A DNA stretch of 64,000 bases from Actinomycetota bacterium (lineage in GTDB: Bacteria; Actinomycetota; JAHEXW01; JAGVPG01), in assembly GCA_020052375.1 (NCBI GenBank), contig JAGVPG010000032.1, positions 25,687 to 89,686 of the forward strand, read 5' to 3'. Below are positions 62,589-64,000 of the stretch, in pieces (the first letter of the stretch is position 1; the number at the start of each line of letters is the position of its first letter). Position numbers and translations under genes: made by a program. The notes under the pieces were generated by a model. That model was not told the DNA's origin and made no database searches. It saw only the letters and a list, made by a program, of their open reading frames with translations.

Positions 62589-64000
62589 ATACCCGCTCCG
62601 AGAGAGATCATCGAGCTCGTCAGACGGTTCGAGGACAACAAAGACGCATATCATTCCCCCGCATACAACGAGACACAGCTTAGACGCGAATTCATAGACC
62701 CCTTCTTCAAAGCTCTAGGATGGGATATAGACAACACAGCTGGTGTTGCCGAAGCATACAAAGACGTCATACACGAGGACTCGCTTAAAGTAGGCGGTAG
62801 CACAAAAGCGCCTGACTATTGTTTCCGCATAGGTGGTACCCGCAAGTTCTTTGTGGAGACCAAGAAACCTTCGGTAAACATAAAGGACGATCCCGGTCCG
62901 GCTCTTCAACTACGTAGATACGGATGGAATGCAAAGCTCCAACTAGGTATCGTAACAGACTTTGAAGAAATGGCCGTGTATGACTGCAGCAAGAGGCCAT
63001 TGAATAACGACAAGGCACATACAGCCCGCGTCCTCTTGATTCCCTACACGGAATATGAAAAGCGCTGGGACGAGATAAAAGACATCTTCGCCAAAGACGG
63101 CATCCTGAAAGGCTCATTCGACAAATACGCCGATTCCGTTGTCGTCAAGAAAGGTACTGCCGAAGTCGATCAGACGCTGCTTAAAGAGATCGAATCCTGG
63201 CGGGATTCCCTGGCTCAAAATATAGCTCTTAGAAACACCAAGCTTACCCAGCGTGAGCTGAATTTCGCCGTTCAGATGACCATGGACAGGATTCTATTCC
63301 TTCGCATATGCGAAGACCGGGGGATGGAAGTCTACGGCAATCTGATGCGGCTCCAAAACGGCGTAAACACATACGAACGGCTGTGCCAGATATTCAAAAC
63401 AGCGGATGACAGATATGATTCAGGACTGTTCCATTTCAGGCATGAGAAAGGGGAGTCTGAACAACCGGATGAGCTTACACTTGGCCTTAAGATTGACGAC
63501 AAAACACTTAAAACCCTAATCAAAGACCTCTATTATCCGGAAAGCCCGTTCGAGTTCTCCGTTCTTCCGGCCGACATCTTGGGACATGTCTACGAGCAGT
63601 TCCTGGGTAAAGTCATCCGTTTAACCGCCGGACACCGTGCCGTCGTCGAATACAAACCGGAAGTAAAGAAAGCCGGCGGTGTCTATTACACGCCGACATA
63701 CATAGTCGACTACATCGTCAAGAACACGGTCGGCAAACTGGTAGAAGGCAAGAAACCAAAAGACGTTGATAAGCTGAAGATACTGGACCCCGCTTGCGGT
63801 TCCGGCTCTTTCCTGATCGGAGCATACCAGTATCTTCTTAACTGGTACCTAGACCAATACACGAAAGATGACGCCAAGAAATACGCGAGAGGAAGTTCTC
63901 CCAAGCTTTATCAATCAGAGCGCGGCTGGCGTCTGACCGCAAAAGAGAGGGCGCGGATCCTCACGAACAACATCTTCGGCGTTGATATCGACACACAGGC
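62589..64000 (+). CDS. type IIG-like restriction endonuclease/N6-adenine methyltransferase, N-terminal part
   Basis: The gene continues past the right edge; about 470 residues are visible. The N-terminal nuclease part has the PD-(D/E)xK pattern (APDYCFRIGG, then FFVETKKPS). A linker follows (ALRNTKLTQRELNFAVQMT, DRILFLRICEDRG). Then a methyltransferase: GGVYYTPTYIVDYIVKNTVG and motif I LDPACGSGSFLIGAYQ. The fusion on one chain is Eco57I/type IIG-like. No ATG/GTG/TTG exists in frame near the family's N-terminus; AAAGGAG lies seven bases before an ATA (62589) followed by P-A-P-R-E-I-I-E, so ATA is the best start, or the original ATG was mutated. Confidence 0.85.
   Translation, partial: MPAPREIIELVRRFEDNKDAYHSPAYNETQLRREFIDPFFKALGWDIDNTAGVAEAYKDVIHEDSLKVGGSTKAPDYCFRIGGTRKFFVETKKPSVNIKDDPGPALQLRRYGWNAKLQLGIVTDFEEMAVYDCSKRPLNNDKAHTARVLLIPYTEYEKRWDEIKDIFAKDGILKGSFDKYADSVVVKKGTAEVDQTLLKEIESWRDSLAQNIALRNTKLTQRELNFAVQMTMDRILFLRICEDRGMEVYGNLMRLQNGVNTYERLCQIFKTADDRYDSGLFHFRHEKGESEQPDELTLGLKIDDKTLKTLIKDLYYPESPFEFSVLPADILGHVYEQFLGKVIRLTAGHRAVVEYKPEVKKAGGVYYTPTYIVDYIVKNTVGKLVEGKKPKDVDKLKILDPACGSGSFLIGAYQYLLNWYLDQYTKDDAKKYARGSSPKLYQSERGWRLTAKERARILTNNIFGVDIDTQ

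Overview
The window looks like the chromosome of a free-living, metabolically flexible bacterium. The gene order is that of deep-branching Gram-positive lineages: recO, alpha2beta2 glycyl-tRNA synthetase (glyQS), the PEP-synthase regulator, ppsA, dgt, dnaG and rpoD run together, preceded by queA/tgt/yajC/secDF and rel/cdd/era/deoC. Frequent GTG/TTG starts, 4-8 bp overlaps between genes, possible leaderless genes, a tungstate/Moco riboswitch and a two-gene SufC-SufB module fit an anaerobic actinobacterial or clostridia-like lineage. This assignment is inferred from gene order and family content; no 16S gene is present.

Layout. 1-7.8 kb: queuosine (queA, tgt) and Sec (yajC, secD, secF) operon, interrupted by a DEDD exonuclease, an endonuclease III-like glycosylase, a histone-deacetylase-fold hydrolase and a flavin reductase. 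7.8-12 kb: an accessory pocket with two diverged copies of a structured intergenic element (E1, E2), GCCGACC hairpins, a two-gene HTH-nucleotidyltransferase/small basic protein module and a large surface lipoprotein. 12-28.6 kb: housekeeping run from rel to rpoD. 28.5-34 kb, minus strand: MacB-type ABC exporter, membrane acyltransferase-like protein, methyltransferase and flavodoxin. 34.1-34.5 kb: tRNA-Asn(GUU) split by a 238-nt group I intron, followed by an AT-rich HNH gene.

35-45 kb: PAP2 phosphatase, PIG-L deacetylase lipoprotein, an ECF sigma/DUF5667/secreted-protein operon, TMEM175-like channel, DUF1003 protein, pseudouridine synthase, a degenerate LytM protein and a histidine kinase with two single-domain response regulators. 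45-46.4 kb: an orphan tupA gene behind a Moco/Tuco riboswitch with an intrinsic terminator and a CRP/FNR-like palindrome. 46.4-59.8 kb: second ABC exporter, SPFH/NfeD pair, CopB-type metal ATPase, ten-haem cytochrome c, small YHS and DUF5661 proteins, a sulfite-oxidase-fold protein, SufC/SufB, a PAS-HD-GYP protein behind an RNA-like leader, a PEBP lipoprotein and nadE. 59.8-64 kb: a repeat-rich accessory end with vapBC between 111-bp direct repeats, a DUF3800 gene with a short converging transcription unit, an XRE antitoxin-like gene and the start of a fused restriction-modification gene whose best start codon is ATA.

The most unusual items are the split tRNA-Asn, the E1/E2 element family (compensatory differences in both terminal and internal stems), the repeat-bracketed toxin-antitoxin-like cassettes, the 30-bp perfect palindrome inside tgt, and the possible RNA units at 56.0 and 61.3 kb.
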